Shown here: positions 8,629-17,381 of the stretch, piece after piece | How positions within the stretch are numbered: position 1 is the first letter of the stretch | How the letters are laid out: the number at the start of each line of letters is the position of its first letter | Origin: Kribbella turkmenica | Lineage (GTDB): Bacteria > Actinomycetota > Actinomycetes > Propionibacteriales > Kribbellaceae | Assembly: GCF_004348725.1 (NCBI RefSeq) | Contig: NZ_SMKR01000019.1 | Coordinates: 1-59,004 of the forward strand | DNA: 59,004 nt | Direction: 5' to 3' | Notes under the pieces: model-generated | What the model was told of the DNA's origin: nothing | Seen by the model: only the letters and a program-made list of their open reading frames with translations | Databases searched by the model: none | Program-made: the position numbers and the translations under genes

Positions 8629-8682
8629 ATCATACGACGCCGGTCGAAGTTCGATGACCTTCGTAGTACGATCCCCATCGAA
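8629..8682. promoter_or_regulatory. Divergent ArsR/MFS control region with nested palindrome
   Basis: TTCGATG (8650-8656) and CATCGAA (8676-8682) form a perfect inverted repeat, and TCGTA/TACGA (8661-8671) forms a second one inside it. Both are centred on base 8666. TCGAAGTTC also occurs twice in direct orientation (8644-8652 and 8678-8686). On the minus strand TATGAT (8629-8634) is the -10 of the regulator gene, so a repressor bound here would cover the -35 region and the divergent MFS promoter. Confidence 0.6.
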
Positions 8683-8724
8683 GTTCTTTCCCATGTCGTC
8701 ACCACGTCTTCCGGAAGGTCCTTG

Positions 8725-9915
8725 ATGTCCGCACGGATCTACCTGCTCGGCGCCGGCGCGTTCGCGGTCGGCACCAGCGCCTACGTCGTCTCCGGCGTAC
8801 TCCCCGACGTCAGCTCGGAGTTGCACGTCTCACTGACGGCCGCCGGCCAGCTCGCCACCGCGTTCTCCCTGTCGTACGCGATCGGTGCACCGATCCTGTC
8901 CACGCTGACCGGCCGGTGGGAGCGCCGTACGCTTCTCATCGCCGCGCTCGTCCTGGCCGCGCTGGGCAACCTGATCGCCGCGCTGGCCACCAACTACCCG
9001 GTGCTGATCGTCGGCCGGGTCGTGGCCGCGCTCGGCGCCGCCGTGTACACCCCGGCCGCCACGCTGTTCGCCACCGGCCTGCTGCCACCGGAGGAGCGCG
9101 GCCGAGCGGTCGCGGTCGTGTTCGGCGGTCTGACCTTCGCACTGGTGCTCGGCGTGCCTGCGGGCACTTTGCTCGGCCCCACACTGGGCTACAAGGGCGT
9201 GTTCGCTCTGATCACAGCGGTCGCCGTGCTGGTCGCGATCGCCGAGCGCGCCGCGCTGCCGAAGGTGGACGCACCGCCGGTGGTCGGTCTGCGGCAGCGG
9301 TTCGCCGGTGTGACCGACCGCCGCGTGCAGACCGTGCTGGCGATGTCGGTCCTCGGAGTCCTCGCCGCGTTCAGCGTCTACATCTACATCGTCCCGCTGC
9401 TGAAGGAGACCGTGCACCTCGGCGGCACTGCGGTCAGCATCCTGCTGCTCGTCTACGGGCTCGGCGCGGTCGTCGGCAACCTGCTCGGTGGCCGGGCGAC
9501 GGACCGCTTCGGCAGTCTCCGAACCCTGTACGGCGTACTGCTCGGAAGCATCGTGATGGTCGCGACCCTGGACCTGTCGGCGACGACCGTGGCCGGCGCC
9601 GGTGCCGCCCTCTTCCTGTGGGGCATGTTCACCTGGGCCTTCAACCCGCCCATCCAGAACCTGCTGCTCGAGCTCGGCGGCGGCCTGCTGATCTCGCTGA
9701 ACGCGTCCGCGATCTACCTGGGCGCCGGGCTGTCCGCGGTGGTCGGCGGCCTGGTCATCCAGTGGGCCGGCATCACCGTCCTGCCGCTCGTCGCCGCCGC
9801 GCTCGATCTCGCGGTACTCGGACTGCTCGTCACCTTGCGGCGCGACCCGGCACTGCAGCGGGTCGAGCACCTCGACGAGGAGGAGCAGGTCCTCGCGGCG
9901 GCTGTGGAAAGGTGA
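8725..9915 (+). CDS. MFS transporter, DHA1-type drug/arabinose efflux family
   Basis: A 396-residue inner-membrane transporter with 12 predicted helices. The loop after helix 2 reads LTGRWERRTLL, a relaxed form of the MFS motif A, and the central motif YTPAATLFATGLLPPEERGRA is typical of the AraJ/DHA1 efflux group. GGAAGG lies seven bases before ATG 8725, which is preferred over the TTG one codon earlier. It is divergent from an ArsR regulator, which suggests inducible export of a small toxic molecule. Substrate unknown. A weak hairpin follows. Confidence 0.85.
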   Translation: MSARIYLLGAGAFAVGTSAYVVSGVLPDVSSELHVSLTAAGQLATAFSLSYAIGAPILSTLTGRWERRTLLIAALVLAALGNLIAALATNYPVLIVGRVVAALGAAVYTPAATLFATGLLPPEERGRAVAVVFGGLTFALVLGVPAGTLLGPTLGYKGVFALITAVAVLVAIAERAALPKVDAPPVVGLRQRFAGVTDRRVQTVLAMSVLGVLAAFSVYIYIVPLLKETVHLGGTAVSILLLVYGLGAVVGNLLGGRATDRFGSLRTLYGVLLGSIVMVATLDLSATTVAGAGAALFLWGMFTWAFNPPIQNLLLELGGGLLISLNASAIYLGAGLSAVVGGLVIQWAGITVLPLVAAALDLAVLGLLVTLRRDPALQRVEHLDEEEQVLAAAVER

Positions 9916-9948
9916 GACGTGCGACCGTGGCCGCCTACTGACTCGGAC

Positions 9949-9963
9949 CCTGCTTGAGGCAGG
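9949..9963 (+). terminator. Weak hairpin after MFS gene
   Basis: CCTGC (9949-9953) and GCAGG (9959-9963) form a 5-bp stem, 34 bases after the MFS stop and just before the next start codon. It is short and may instead affect translation of the downstream gene. Confidence 0.3.
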
Positions 9964-9971
9964 CTACGGCC

Positions 9972-10895
9972 ATGCGTTTTCTGGCCGCGCTGCTGCTGCT
10001 CACGTCCACGTTGACCGGCTCCAGTGATCCCAACTCGGTCGTCGAGGGCTGGAAGACCTCACCGGTGTACGTCGACCCGACCCAGAGCTCGCTGGTCCCG
10101 GCCGAGGAGGCTGCGGAACTCGTCGAGCGCATCCAGGACCACCGGCCGGCCATCCGGATCGCCGTGGTCCCGACCGAGGCGCTCGACGACGGCCGGCGGG
10201 ACAAGCAGATGTCCGCGAAGGCGTTCGTGGAGACGGCCGCCTACAAGCACAGGTCGGACGGGATCTACCTGGTCGTCTTCGGCGACCGGATGACGTGGGG
10301 CAGCGCGGTCGGCGTGAACGACTCGATCGGCCCGATCCTGAGCGACGAACTGGCCAAGCACAGCCGCTCCGACGCTGTCGGCACACTGAACGGCGTGCTC
10401 GACCAGCTCAACGTGCCCGAGGCGCCGAGCCGGCTTCCGGTCTGGCTGCTGGTCTTCCTGATCGTGGTTGCGGTGCTGCTGGCCGGCGGCGTGGGGTTCT
10501 GGTGGTGGCAGTCGCGCCGGCAGCAGGACGAGGTCTCCACGACGGAGGACGTGGTGCCGGAGCAGCCGGGCACGCTCGAGGAGCAGCGCGCACTGGCCCG
10601 CGAGGACGTCGCCCGGTTCGGTGCGGAGCTGGACGCCGCGGACCTGCCCCTGGAGCGTGTCGCGAAGGCGTCCGACGTGGCCGCGGACGTGCAGGCGGCC
10701 AAGGCCGCGTACGCCACCGCCGGCCGGGTGCTCGACGGTGGGGCCGGCCAGGAACAGTTGCAGGGCGTCCGGGCGACGGTCGGGTACGGACGCTGGCGGC
10801 TGGCCTGTGCGCGGGCGCGGATCGCGGGCGAACCCCTTCCGGCGTGGCGTGGACTCGGCGACACCGCAAGGGCGCGGCACCCGTCAGGCGGCTAG
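9972..10895 (+). CDS. Membrane-anchored protein, possibly TPM-like
   Basis: A 307-residue protein not firmly recognised. It has an N-terminal signal or anchor segment (MRFLAALLLLTSTL), an extracytoplasmic part of about 125 residues that alternates charged helices and short strands (PIRIAVVPTE-like, DGIYLVVFGD), a strong membrane helix near residues 153-175 (WLLVFLIVVAVLLAGG), then a cytosolic tail of about 130 residues, helical and Ala/Glu-rich. The first part is loosely like TPM domains of bacterial envelope proteins. ATG 9972 is chosen because the signal sequence starts there; TTG 9954 is an in-frame alternative. The 3' end overlaps the convergent helicase gene by 12 bases. Confidence 0.6.
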   Translation: MRFLAALLLLTSTLTGSSDPNSVVEGWKTSPVYVDPTQSSLVPAEEAAELVERIQDHRPAIRIAVVPTEALDDGRRDKQMSAKAFVETAAYKHRSDGIYLVVFGDRMTWGSAVGVNDSIGPILSDELAKHSRSDAVGTLNGVLDQLNVPEAPSRLPVWLLVFLIVVAVLLAGGVGFWWWQSRRQQDEVSTTEDVVPEQPGTLEEQRALAREDVARFGAELDAADLPLERVAKASDVAADVQAAKAAYATAGRVLDGGAGQEQLQGVRATVGYGRWRLACARARIAGEPLPAWRGLGDTARARHPSGG

Positions 10896-12914
10896 GACCT
10901 CCGGCAGGTCCTCGCTGTGCAGGACGGCCAGCGAGGTGACCGCACGGGTGAGGCAGACATACAGGCGGCGAAGGCCGGTGCGCTCGTCGGCCTCACCGGC
11001 GACGATGCCGGCCGGCTCGACCAGGACCACATGGTCGAACTCGAGCCCCTTCGCCAGTGACGCCGGTACGACGTCCAGGTGGGCGTCCACGTCGTCCTCG
11101 TCACCCAGCACCGAGAACGCGATGCCCTTGTCCTGCAGGGCCTTCCGGGTCGCGGCCACCAGCGCGTCCGGAGCGATCAGGCCGATCGAGCCGAGTCGCG
11201 CGGACACCTCCTCGACCGTGGACACGGCGGCGGTCAGGCTGTCCGGTACGCGGGTGATCGTGAGCTCACCGCGCGCACGCCGTACTGCTGTCGGGGGTGT
11301 GAGGTGCGGTGCGATCGAGGGGAGCAGGCGGGCGGCGTACTCGATCACCTGACCGGGAACGCGGAAGCCTGCGGTCAACTCCTCGGTGTGGGCGCCGGTC
11401 TTGCCCAGGTGCTCGAGCGCCTCGTCCCACGACGGCGTCGCCCAGGGTGTGGTGCCTTGTGCGATGTCGCCGAGGATTGTCATCGAGCCGGTCGAGCACC
11501 GGCGCCCGACGGCCCGCAGTTGCATCGCCGACAGGTCCTGCGCCTCGTCCAGGACGACGTGTCCGAGGGACGGCGTACGGTCCACCAGGTCGGCGACCTC
11601 GTCGATCAGGGTGGCATCAGCCGCGGACCACTTCGCGGCGCCGGCCGACCGGGGTGCCTTGTCCCAGAGCAGCAGCGCCTGCTCCTCGGGTGTGAGGATG
11701 CCGTCGGCGTGCTCGGCCAGCAGCTCCGGGTCGGTGAACAGCCGGAACACCAGCTTCGCCGGGTCCACCGCGGGCCAGAGTGCTTCGGCGTACTGCTTGA
11801 CCGGACGGCTCCGCGCGACCGCGTCCTGCACCCGGTCGTCGGGTGAGTCGCCGGCCGCTTCCATCCGGAGCAGGACGGCGTGCGCCAGCCGCTGCGGCAG
11901 CATCGACCGGCCGGCGCCGTACCGGACGCCACGCGTGCGAAGCTCGTTGACCAGCTCCTCCGCCTGGTACGCCGGGACGCGCCAGCGGTGCGATCCGCGC
12001 GGGACGACGAGGGCCTCCTTCGGCAGCCGCACCTGGGACCACACGGCCCGGTGCAGCACCTCGGCCATCCGGGCGTCACCCTTCAGTACGTCGACCTCCG
12101 CGGCACCCGGCCCGGCGATGCGCACCCGCGCGACCAGGTCCTCGACCGTCGTCTGCTTCGCCTCGATCTCACCGAGCGCCGGCAGAACGTCACCGATGTA
12201 GCGCAGGAAGCTCGCGTTCGGCCCGACGACCAGCACCCCGGCCCGGCTGAGCTGGTCCCGGTAGGCGTAGAGCAGGTACGCCGCCCGGTGCAGCCCGACC
12301 GCGGTCTTCCCGGTCCCGGGCGCTCCCTGGACGCAGATGGTGTCCTCCACGCCGGCGCGGACGATCACGTCCTGCTCGGGCTGGATGGTCGCCACGATGT
12401 CGCGCATCGGGCCGGAGCGCGGGCGCTCGATCTCGCCCTCGAGAATCGAGCTGGTGAGGGTGTCGCCGTGCCGGTCGCCCGGCGAAGCCGGGGACGTCAG
12501 GTCCTCGTCCTCGAAGGCGGTCATCTCGCCGTGGGTGTAACCGAACCGCCGCCGGACGCCGACACCCATCGGCTCGGTCCGGCTGGCGCGGTAGAACGGC
12601 ACCGAGATGTCCGCCCGCCAGTCCACCACCAGCGGCTCGCCCAGCTCGTCGTTCACGTGCCGGCGGCCGATGTGGAACGTCTCGGGGACCGGCGAGACGT
12701 AGTCCAGCCGGCCGAAGAACAGCGGCACCTCGGGGTCGTCCTCGAGCTCCTTCATCCGGCGCCAGATCGCGGCCTTCAGGAACTCCTGGTTCACCCGGTC
12801 CGCGCTGTGGATCTCGAGTGCGCCGGTCTTCTCCCGCATCACCGCGAGCGCCGCCCGCGAGGTCTTCAGGTAGTCCTTCTCGGCCTGGAGGATGTCGGTC
12901 GTATCAGGGGGCAC
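10884..12914 (-). CDS. HelD/HelR-like superfamily I helicase (RNA-polymerase-associated type)
   Basis: A 676-residue UvrD-like ATPase with Walker A GAPGTGKT (197-204), a DEAQD box (456-460), an N-terminal helical arm (residues 1-60) and the C-terminal half of the core ending with RRLYVCLTRAV. The arm plus a split core is the layout of HelD/HelR, which removes stalled RNA polymerase from DNA and in some actinobacteria protects against rifamycins. GTG 12914 has GGAGG eight bases upstream. I see no rifamycin-associated promoter repeat ahead of it, so a rifamycin role is not shown. It could also be a general HelD. Confidence 0.8.
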   Translation of the reverse strand: MPPDTTDILQAEKDYLKTSRAALAVMREKTGALEIHSADRVNQEFLKAAIWRRMKELEDDPEVPLFFGRLDYVSPVPETFHIGRRHVNDELGEPLVVDWRADISVPFYRASRTEPMGVGVRRRFGYTHGEMTAFEDEDLTSPASPGDRHGDTLTSSILEGEIERPRSGPMRDIVATIQPEQDVIVRAGVEDTICVQGAPGTGKTAVGLHRAAYLLYAYRDQLSRAGVLVVGPNASFLRYIGDVLPALGEIEAKQTTVEDLVARVRIAGPGAAEVDVLKGDARMAEVLHRAVWSQVRLPKEALVVPRGSHRWRVPAYQAEELVNELRTRGVRYGAGRSMLPQRLAHAVLLRMEAAGDSPDDRVQDAVARSRPVKQYAEALWPAVDPAKLVFRLFTDPELLAEHADGILTPEEQALLLWDKAPRSAGAAKWSAADATLIDEVADLVDRTPSLGHVVLDEAQDLSAMQLRAVGRRCSTGSMTILGDIAQGTTPWATPSWDEALEHLGKTGAHTEELTAGFRVPGQVIEYAARLLPSIAPHLTPPTAVRRARGELTITRVPDSLTAAVSTVEEVSARLGSIGLIAPDALVAATRKALQDKGIAFSVLGDEDDVDAHLDVVPASLAKGLEFDHVVLVEPAGIVAGEADERTGLRRLYVCLTRAVTSLAVLHSEDLPEVLAA

Positions 12915-12953
12915 AGCGAACCTCCGGCAAGGGGTGTGGGAAGCCCAGCCACG

Positions 12954-13751
12954 TTACTTGAGCACCCGGCGGGGGGAAACCGAATTACGCGCTCGGAGGT
13001 CCTCGTGCAGGCCGGGGCGGAGCAGCAGCGGCAGGCTGACCGCGACCAGAACCAGCGCGACGACGCCGTCCAGCCAGTAGTGGTTCGCCGTCATCAGGAC
13101 CACCGCGAAGGTGATGGTCGGGTGCAGCAGCCACAGCCACCGCCACCTCGACCGGGTGATCAGGATCATCGACAGCGCGATCAAGGCGGCCCAGCCGACG
13201 TGCAGGCTGGGCATCGCGGCGAACTGGTTCGCCACCCCGCCGAACCGCTCCGGGCCGTACACCGACTGACCGAAGTGCAGGCCGGTGTCGACGAAGCCGG
13301 GCATCATCCGCGGCGGCGCGAGCGGGAACACGATGTGCCCGATCATCGCCAGCCCGGTCACCGCCACGATCGTCCAGCGGACGTGTGGGTAGGCCCGCGG
13401 CCGCCAGATGCTCAACCAGAGCAGGACCGCCGCGGTCAGCGGCGCGTGCACGCCCGCGTAGTAGAGATTCGCACCCTCGACCAGTTGCGGCACCTTCAGC
13501 GCGGCCTGCTGAATCGAGGCCTCGTCGGGCAGGTGCAGCCGGTTCTGGAAGGCGAGGATCTCGTGAGCGTGGTCGAACGCGGAGCCGGTGTGCTTCGCGG
13601 CGAACTGGCGGCCGGCGCTGTAGACCAGGAACAAGGTCGCCAGCAGGACCGCTTCCCGGACCACCCGCCAGACGACCGGCGCGGGCCTCCCGTCCCGTCG
13701 CCCCTCGCCTTCCCCACGGATCCCCACCCGCTCGAGCGCCTGCGTCCCCAT
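12954..13751 (-). CDS. PAP2-superfamily membrane phosphatase / inositol-phosphotransferase-like
   Basis: A 265-residue protein with about six membrane helices and the PAP2 phosphatase residues: FPLAPPR (142-148), AMPSLHVGW (179-187) and NHYWLDGV (223-230). This set is typical of the actinobacterial PAP2 branch related to inositol phosphorylceramide or phosphatidylinositol-type enzymes, which act on lipid phosphates at the membrane surface. ATG 13751 lies eight bases after TACCGT on the minus strand, a leaderless-type arrangement. Substrate not determined. Confidence 0.82.
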   Translation of the reverse strand: MGTQALERVGIRGEGEGRRDGRPAPVVWRVVREAVLLATLFLVYSAGRQFAAKHTGSAFDHAHEILAFQNRLHLPDEASIQQAALKVPQLVEGANLYYAGVHAPLTAAVLLWLSIWRPRAYPHVRWTIVAVTGLAMIGHIVFPLAPPRMMPGFVDTGLHFGQSVYGPERFGGVANQFAAMPSLHVGWAALIALSMILITRSRWRWLWLLHPTITFAVVLMTANHYWLDGVVALVLVAVSLPLLLRPGLHEDLRARNSVSPRRVLK

Positions 13752-13784
13752 AGCTTTCGACGGTACCTGGCGTTCGGTCGGGAT

Positions 13785-13819
13785 TTGCCCAGGCGCAACC
13801 CTGGCGTTGCCCTGGGCAA
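13785..13819 (-). terminator. Terminator of the 13.9-17.3 kb ABC operon
   Basis: TTGCCCAGG (13785-13793) pairs with CCTGGGCAA (13811-13819). Inside it GCAAC (13795-13799) pairs with GTTGC (13806-13810), giving a near-continuous 14-bp stem with one bulged base. It lies 55 bases beyond the stop of the last permease gene. Confidence 0.75.
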
Positions 13820-13873
13820 CCCCTGGGGACGCTCGGCGCGACCGTTCGTGACCTGCCCGTCACGCCGTTGCGA

Positions 13874-14761
13874 TCATCCCTTGACGGCGCCGGTGAGCAC
13901 GCCCTTGGCGAAGTGCCGCTGCAGGAACGGGTAGATGATCAGGATCGGCACGATCGAGACGACCAAAATCGCCATCTGGATGGACGACTGCGGCGGGAGC
14001 AGCTCGGTCCCGAGCTCGGCGCTGCCCAGCTGGGTGTCGTTGATGACGTACGTGCGCAGGACGAGTTGGAGCGGCCACAGCTTGCTGTCGTTCAGGTACA
14101 GCAGTGCGCTGAAGAACGCGTTCCAGTACGCCACCGCATAGAACAGCCCGATCACCGAGAGCACCGCCTTGGACAGCGGCAGTACGACGTAGCCGAAGAT
14201 CTTCAGTTCGCCCGCACCGTCGATCCGGGCGCTCTCGGTGAGCTCGTTCGGCAGGTTCATGAAGAACGCCCGCAGCACGATCACGTTGAACGCACTGACC
14301 ATCGTCGGCACGATCAGCGCCCAGATGCTGTCCAGCAGGCCGACGCCCTTGACCACCAGGTACGTCGGGATGATGCCGGGGGAGAAGAGCATGCTGAACA
14401 GGAGCACCAGCAGGATCGGCCGTCCGGCCGCGAACGACGGCCTCGACAACGCGTAGGCGAGCAGGCACGAGGCCGTCAGACTGAGCGCCGTACCGACGAC
14501 CGTGACGAACACGCTGACGAACAGCGCCTGGGTGACCACGCCGCCGGCGAACAACGACTCGTACGCCGCGAGACTGATCGACTCGGGGAAGAGCACCAGC
14601 CCGCCGGCCTCGTTGATCTGCTTGTTCGGTGCCACGCTGGTCGAGATCACCCCGACGAACGGGATGATCACGGCCACGCAGAACACCAGCAGGACCAGGC
14701 CTTTGAACATCCGCATCGGCCAGGACGGCATCGGCACGCCGTTCACGATCTTCCGGGTCAT
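13874..14761 (-). CDS. Carbohydrate ABC transporter permease (LplC/YtcP type)
   Basis: A 295-residue inner-membrane subunit with six predicted helices. The EAA loop that contacts the ATPase reads ARIDGAGELKIFGYVVLPLS. The N-terminal periplasmic loop (SVAPNKQINEAGG) and C-terminal RHFAKGVLTGAVKG ending are typical of LplC-like partners of LplB permeases. ATG 14761 overlaps the stop codon of the upstream permease gene (14758-14761), so the two are translationally coupled. No ATPase gene is present in the operon. Confidence 0.9.
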   Translation of the reverse strand: MTRKIVNGVPMPSWPMRMFKGLVLLVFCVAVIIPFVGVISTSVAPNKQINEAGGLVLFPESISLAAYESLFAGGVVTQALFVSVFVTVVGTALSLTASCLLAYALSRPSFAAGRPILLVLLFSMLFSPGIIPTYLVVKGVGLLDSIWALIVPTMVSAFNVIVLRAFFMNLPNELTESARIDGAGELKIFGYVVLPLSKAVLSVIGLFYAVAYWNAFFSALLYLNDSKLWPLQLVLRTYVINDTQLGSAELGTELLPPQSSIQMAILVVSIVPILIIYPFLQRHFAKGVLTGAVKG

Positions 14762-15702
14762 CGCTGGTACACCCCCTGCTCGCCGAAGATGTGCGCCACC
14801 TTGTTCGCGGCCAGCACCAGGGCGACGCCGACGAGGCCCTTCACCAGGCCGACAGCGGCCGCCACGCCCCAGGCGCCGCCGATCACGCCGTTGTTGTAGA
14901 CATACGTGTCCAGCACTTCGCTGACGTCCCGGCCAACCGCCTGTTGCTGCAGGATGATCTGCTCGAAGCCGACGGTCAGCGAGTCGCCCAGCCGCAGGAT
15001 GAACAGCAGGATGATGATGCCGCGCAACCCCGGCAGGGTGACGTGCCACAGCTGCCGCGTCCGGCTCGCGCCGTCCACGCTGGACGCCTCGTAGAGCTGC
15101 GAGTCGATCTGCGACAGCGCGGCCAGGAACAGGATCGTCGCCCAGCCGGTGTCCTTCCAGATGATCTGCGACGTCAGCAGGACGTGGAACAGCTCGGAGT
15201 TGCCGATGATGTCGATCGTGGCCAGGTCGTGCGAGCGCAGGTAGTTGTTCAGCAGCCCGCTGCCGCCCAGCATCTGCTGGAACAGCGCGACCACGATCAC
15301 CCACGACATGAAGTGCGGCAGGTAGAGGATGCTCTGCGCGATCCGTTTGATCCGCTCGGAGAACAGCGAGTTCAGCAGCAGGGCGAGCAGGATCGGTGCC
15401 GGGAACACGAAGACCGACTGCAGGCTGGTCAGGATCAGGGTGTTCTTCAGCGCCCGCAGGAACGCCGGGTCGCCGTTGAAGATCACCGCGAAGTTCGCCC
15501 AGCCGGACCAGTCGCTGCCGCTGATGCCGAGGAACGGCTGGTAGTCCTTGAACGCGATCACGTTCCCCAGCAACGGCACGTAGTGGAACGCGATGATCAG
15601 CGCGGTCCCGGGCAGCGCGAACAGCAGCAGCGCCTTGTCCCGGAGCAGTCGCTGCCCCAGGCTCAGCTGCTGCTGCGGTCGCGTCTTGGAACGCTGGAGC
15701 AT
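14758..15702 (-). CDS. Carbohydrate ABC transporter permease (LplB type)
   Basis: A 314-residue inner-membrane subunit, first permease of the pair. It begins with a short basic, Gln-rich cytosolic tail (residues 2-20), has six predicted helices, and carries the EAA loop ASSVDGASRTRQLWHVTLP. It starts five bases after the stop of the binding-protein gene and overlaps the next permease gene by four. LplB/LplC transporters take up oligosaccharides and sugar derivatives. Given the sialidase and aldolase genes across the promoter, a sialic-acid-related or other sugar-acid ligand is plausible but inferred. Confidence 0.9.
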   Translation of the reverse strand: MLQRSKTRPQQQLSLGQRLLRDKALLLFALPGTALIIAFHYVPLLGNVIAFKDYQPFLGISGSDWSGWANFAVIFNGDPAFLRALKNTLILTSLQSVFVFPAPILLALLLNSLFSERIKRIAQSILYLPHFMSWVIVVALFQQMLGGSGLLNNYLRSHDLATIDIIGNSELFHVLLTSQIIWKDTGWATILFLAALSQIDSQLYEASSVDGASRTRQLWHVTLPGLRGIIILLFILRLGDSLTVGFEQIILQQQAVGRDVSEVLDTYVYNNGVIGGAWGVAAAVGLVKGLVGVALVLAANKVAHIFGEQGVYQR

Positions 15703-15706
15703 GTAC

Positions 15707-17329
15707 CTACTTCCCTGCCGCGTCGGAGAAGGCCTTCTCGAGCTCGGACCGCATCGCGTCGCCACCCGAGGACTTCCAGGTCTGCACCGCCGCCGTCCAG
15801 TCCGACACCGGCTTCTTGCCCTGCACGATCTGGTTCTCCAGGTCGAGCATCGTCTTGGCCAGCTGGGTCTGCTTCTTCGACTGCGTATCGGAGTAGAGGC
15901 CGTACGACGCGTCGTACACGAGCCGCTTGGCCACCTTCTGCTGAATGGCGTGCTGCTTCTGCGGTACGTCGGGCTTGCCGGCCCAGTACAGCGCCGTTGC
16001 CGGGTCGCAGATGTACTGCAGGCCGATGCCGGTCTCCAGCCCACCGGTCTTGCTCGGCACCGGGTCCGTGCCCTGCAACGTGTAGTGGCGGCCCGCGACG
16101 CCGTACTTGCGGAACAGATACTCCTCGGTGCCGAACGGCGCGGCCATCCAGTTGGCCACCTTGAGCAGCGTCTCCACGGAGTGCTTGCTGTCCTTGTTGA
16201 ACGCGGTGACGTTGTTCAGTGCAGAACCCATCCACGGTTTGCCCTGGCCGCCGGTAAAGCCGGGGACGTCGAGCATGTTCACCGAGAACGCTTCCCCGGC
16301 GGTGTTGTCGGAGTAGTACTGGTTCCAGGCGATGAAGCTGTCGTAGTCGAACGACGCGATCCCGCCGTTGAACCACTGCTTGCGGGCGCTGGCCTTGTCG
16401 TTGAACGCGTCCGGGTTGATCACGCCGGCGGCGACCATCTTGCGGCCCGCCTCGAGGGCCTCGAGCTGCGCCTCGTGCTCGTACATCGAGGTGAACTTGC
16501 CGCCCTCCTCCTTCCAGACGTTCGGGATCTCCAGCATCTGGCGGATCGTCGACATCGGCACCCGGGTCCAGGCCCACCTGTTCTGCTTGGCGGCGGTCAT
16601 CTCCTTGGCCAGGTCGAAGAACTCCTGGAAGCTCTTCGGCGCCGGGTCCTTGATGCCCTTCGCGGCCAGCAGGTCCGCACGGTACAGCGGCAGCGACGTC
16701 CGGGACATCCCGCGCGGCACCGGTACGCCGTAGATGGCGCCGTTGAACACGCAGCCCTTCCAGTACTCGGTCGGGATGTTCGCCAGGAACGGGTACTTCT
16801 TGGCGGCGTCACCGGACAGGTGCTCGGTCAGGTCCATGCACTTGGCCTTCACCAGGCCCGGGATCTGCACGGTGTCGGGCGGGATGTTGAGGATGTCGGG
16901 CAGGTCGCCGCCGGCGATCCGGGTGGCGAGCTTGTCCTTGTACTCGTCGTTCGACGCCATGCTGATCTGCAGCTCGGATCCGAGCCGCTCGTTCACGGCC
17001 TGCCAGAACTGGTTCTTGTCCATCGCCGGCGGGATCGCACCGGGGATGTTGGTCATGAACGAGATCGGCTTGCCGTCGCCAGGCACCTCGGTGATCGCCC
17101 GGGCCGGGTTCGCCGGGTACTTCAGGAAGCCGTCCAGGACGACGTCGGTCCCGGGCAGGTCCGGCTTGATGTCCCCGTACTTGGTGTACGTCGGCAGTTT
17201 CACGGCCAGGTTCGCGGCGGCCGAGTTCTTCTTGTCCGAAGCACACCCCGCCAGCAGTGGCGTACCGGTGACCGCGACAGCGGCGGCGGCCAGACCGCCG
17301 CCGAGGAATGTTCTTCTGCTGACTGGCAT
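15707..17329 (-). CDS. Extracellular solute-binding lipoprotein of the sugar ABC transporter
   Basis: A 540-residue binding protein, the usual length for LplA-type lipoproteins. The N-terminus MPVSRRTFLGGG has a twin-arginine signal, and LLAGC (26-30) is a lipobox, so it is probably exported folded by Tat and lipid-anchored. The mature part shows family features such as DLPDILNIPP and NRWAWTRVPMSTIRQMLEIPN. GTGAGG precedes ATG 17329. It heads the operon and is divergent from a sialidase gene only 47 bases away, with a palindrome between them. Confidence 0.9.
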   Translation of the reverse strand: MPVSRRTFLGGGLAAAAVAVTGTPLLAGCASDKKNSAAANLAVKLPTYTKYGDIKPDLPGTDVVLDGFLKYPANPARAITEVPGDGKPISFMTNIPGAIPPAMDKNQFWQAVNERLGSELQISMASNDEYKDKLATRIAGGDLPDILNIPPDTVQIPGLVKAKCMDLTEHLSGDAAKKYPFLANIPTEYWKGCVFNGAIYGVPVPRGMSRTSLPLYRADLLAAKGIKDPAPKSFQEFFDLAKEMTAAKQNRWAWTRVPMSTIRQMLEIPNVWKEEGGKFTSMYEHEAQLEALEAGRKMVAAGVINPDAFNDKASARKQWFNGGIASFDYDSFIAWNQYYSDNTAGEAFSVNMLDVPGFTGGQGKPWMGSALNNVTAFNKDSKHSVETLLKVANWMAAPFGTEEYLFRKYGVAGRHYTLQGTDPVPSKTGGLETGIGLQYICDPATALYWAGKPDVPQKQHAIQQKVAKRLVYDASYGLYSDTQSKKQTQLAKTMLDLENQIVQGKKPVSDWTAAVQTWKSSGGDAMRSELEKAFSDAAGK

Positions 17330-17361
17330 GTGGCCTCACTTCCATCGGAGGGCCACACCAT

Positions 17362-17381
17362 GACATAGTACGTCCTATGTC
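17362..17381. promoter_or_regulatory. 20-bp palindromic operator at the sialidase start
   Basis: GACATAGTACGTCCTATGTC is an inverted repeat of 7-bp arms (17362-17368 and 17375-17381) around a 6-base spacer. It covers the likely -10 (CATAGT) and the ATG (17377) of the sialidase gene and lies 33 bases from the divergent binding-protein start. Its size and position fit the FadR-type GntR regulator encoded at 19429, which would silence both arms of the locus. The pairing of regulator and site is inferred. Confidence 0.65.
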
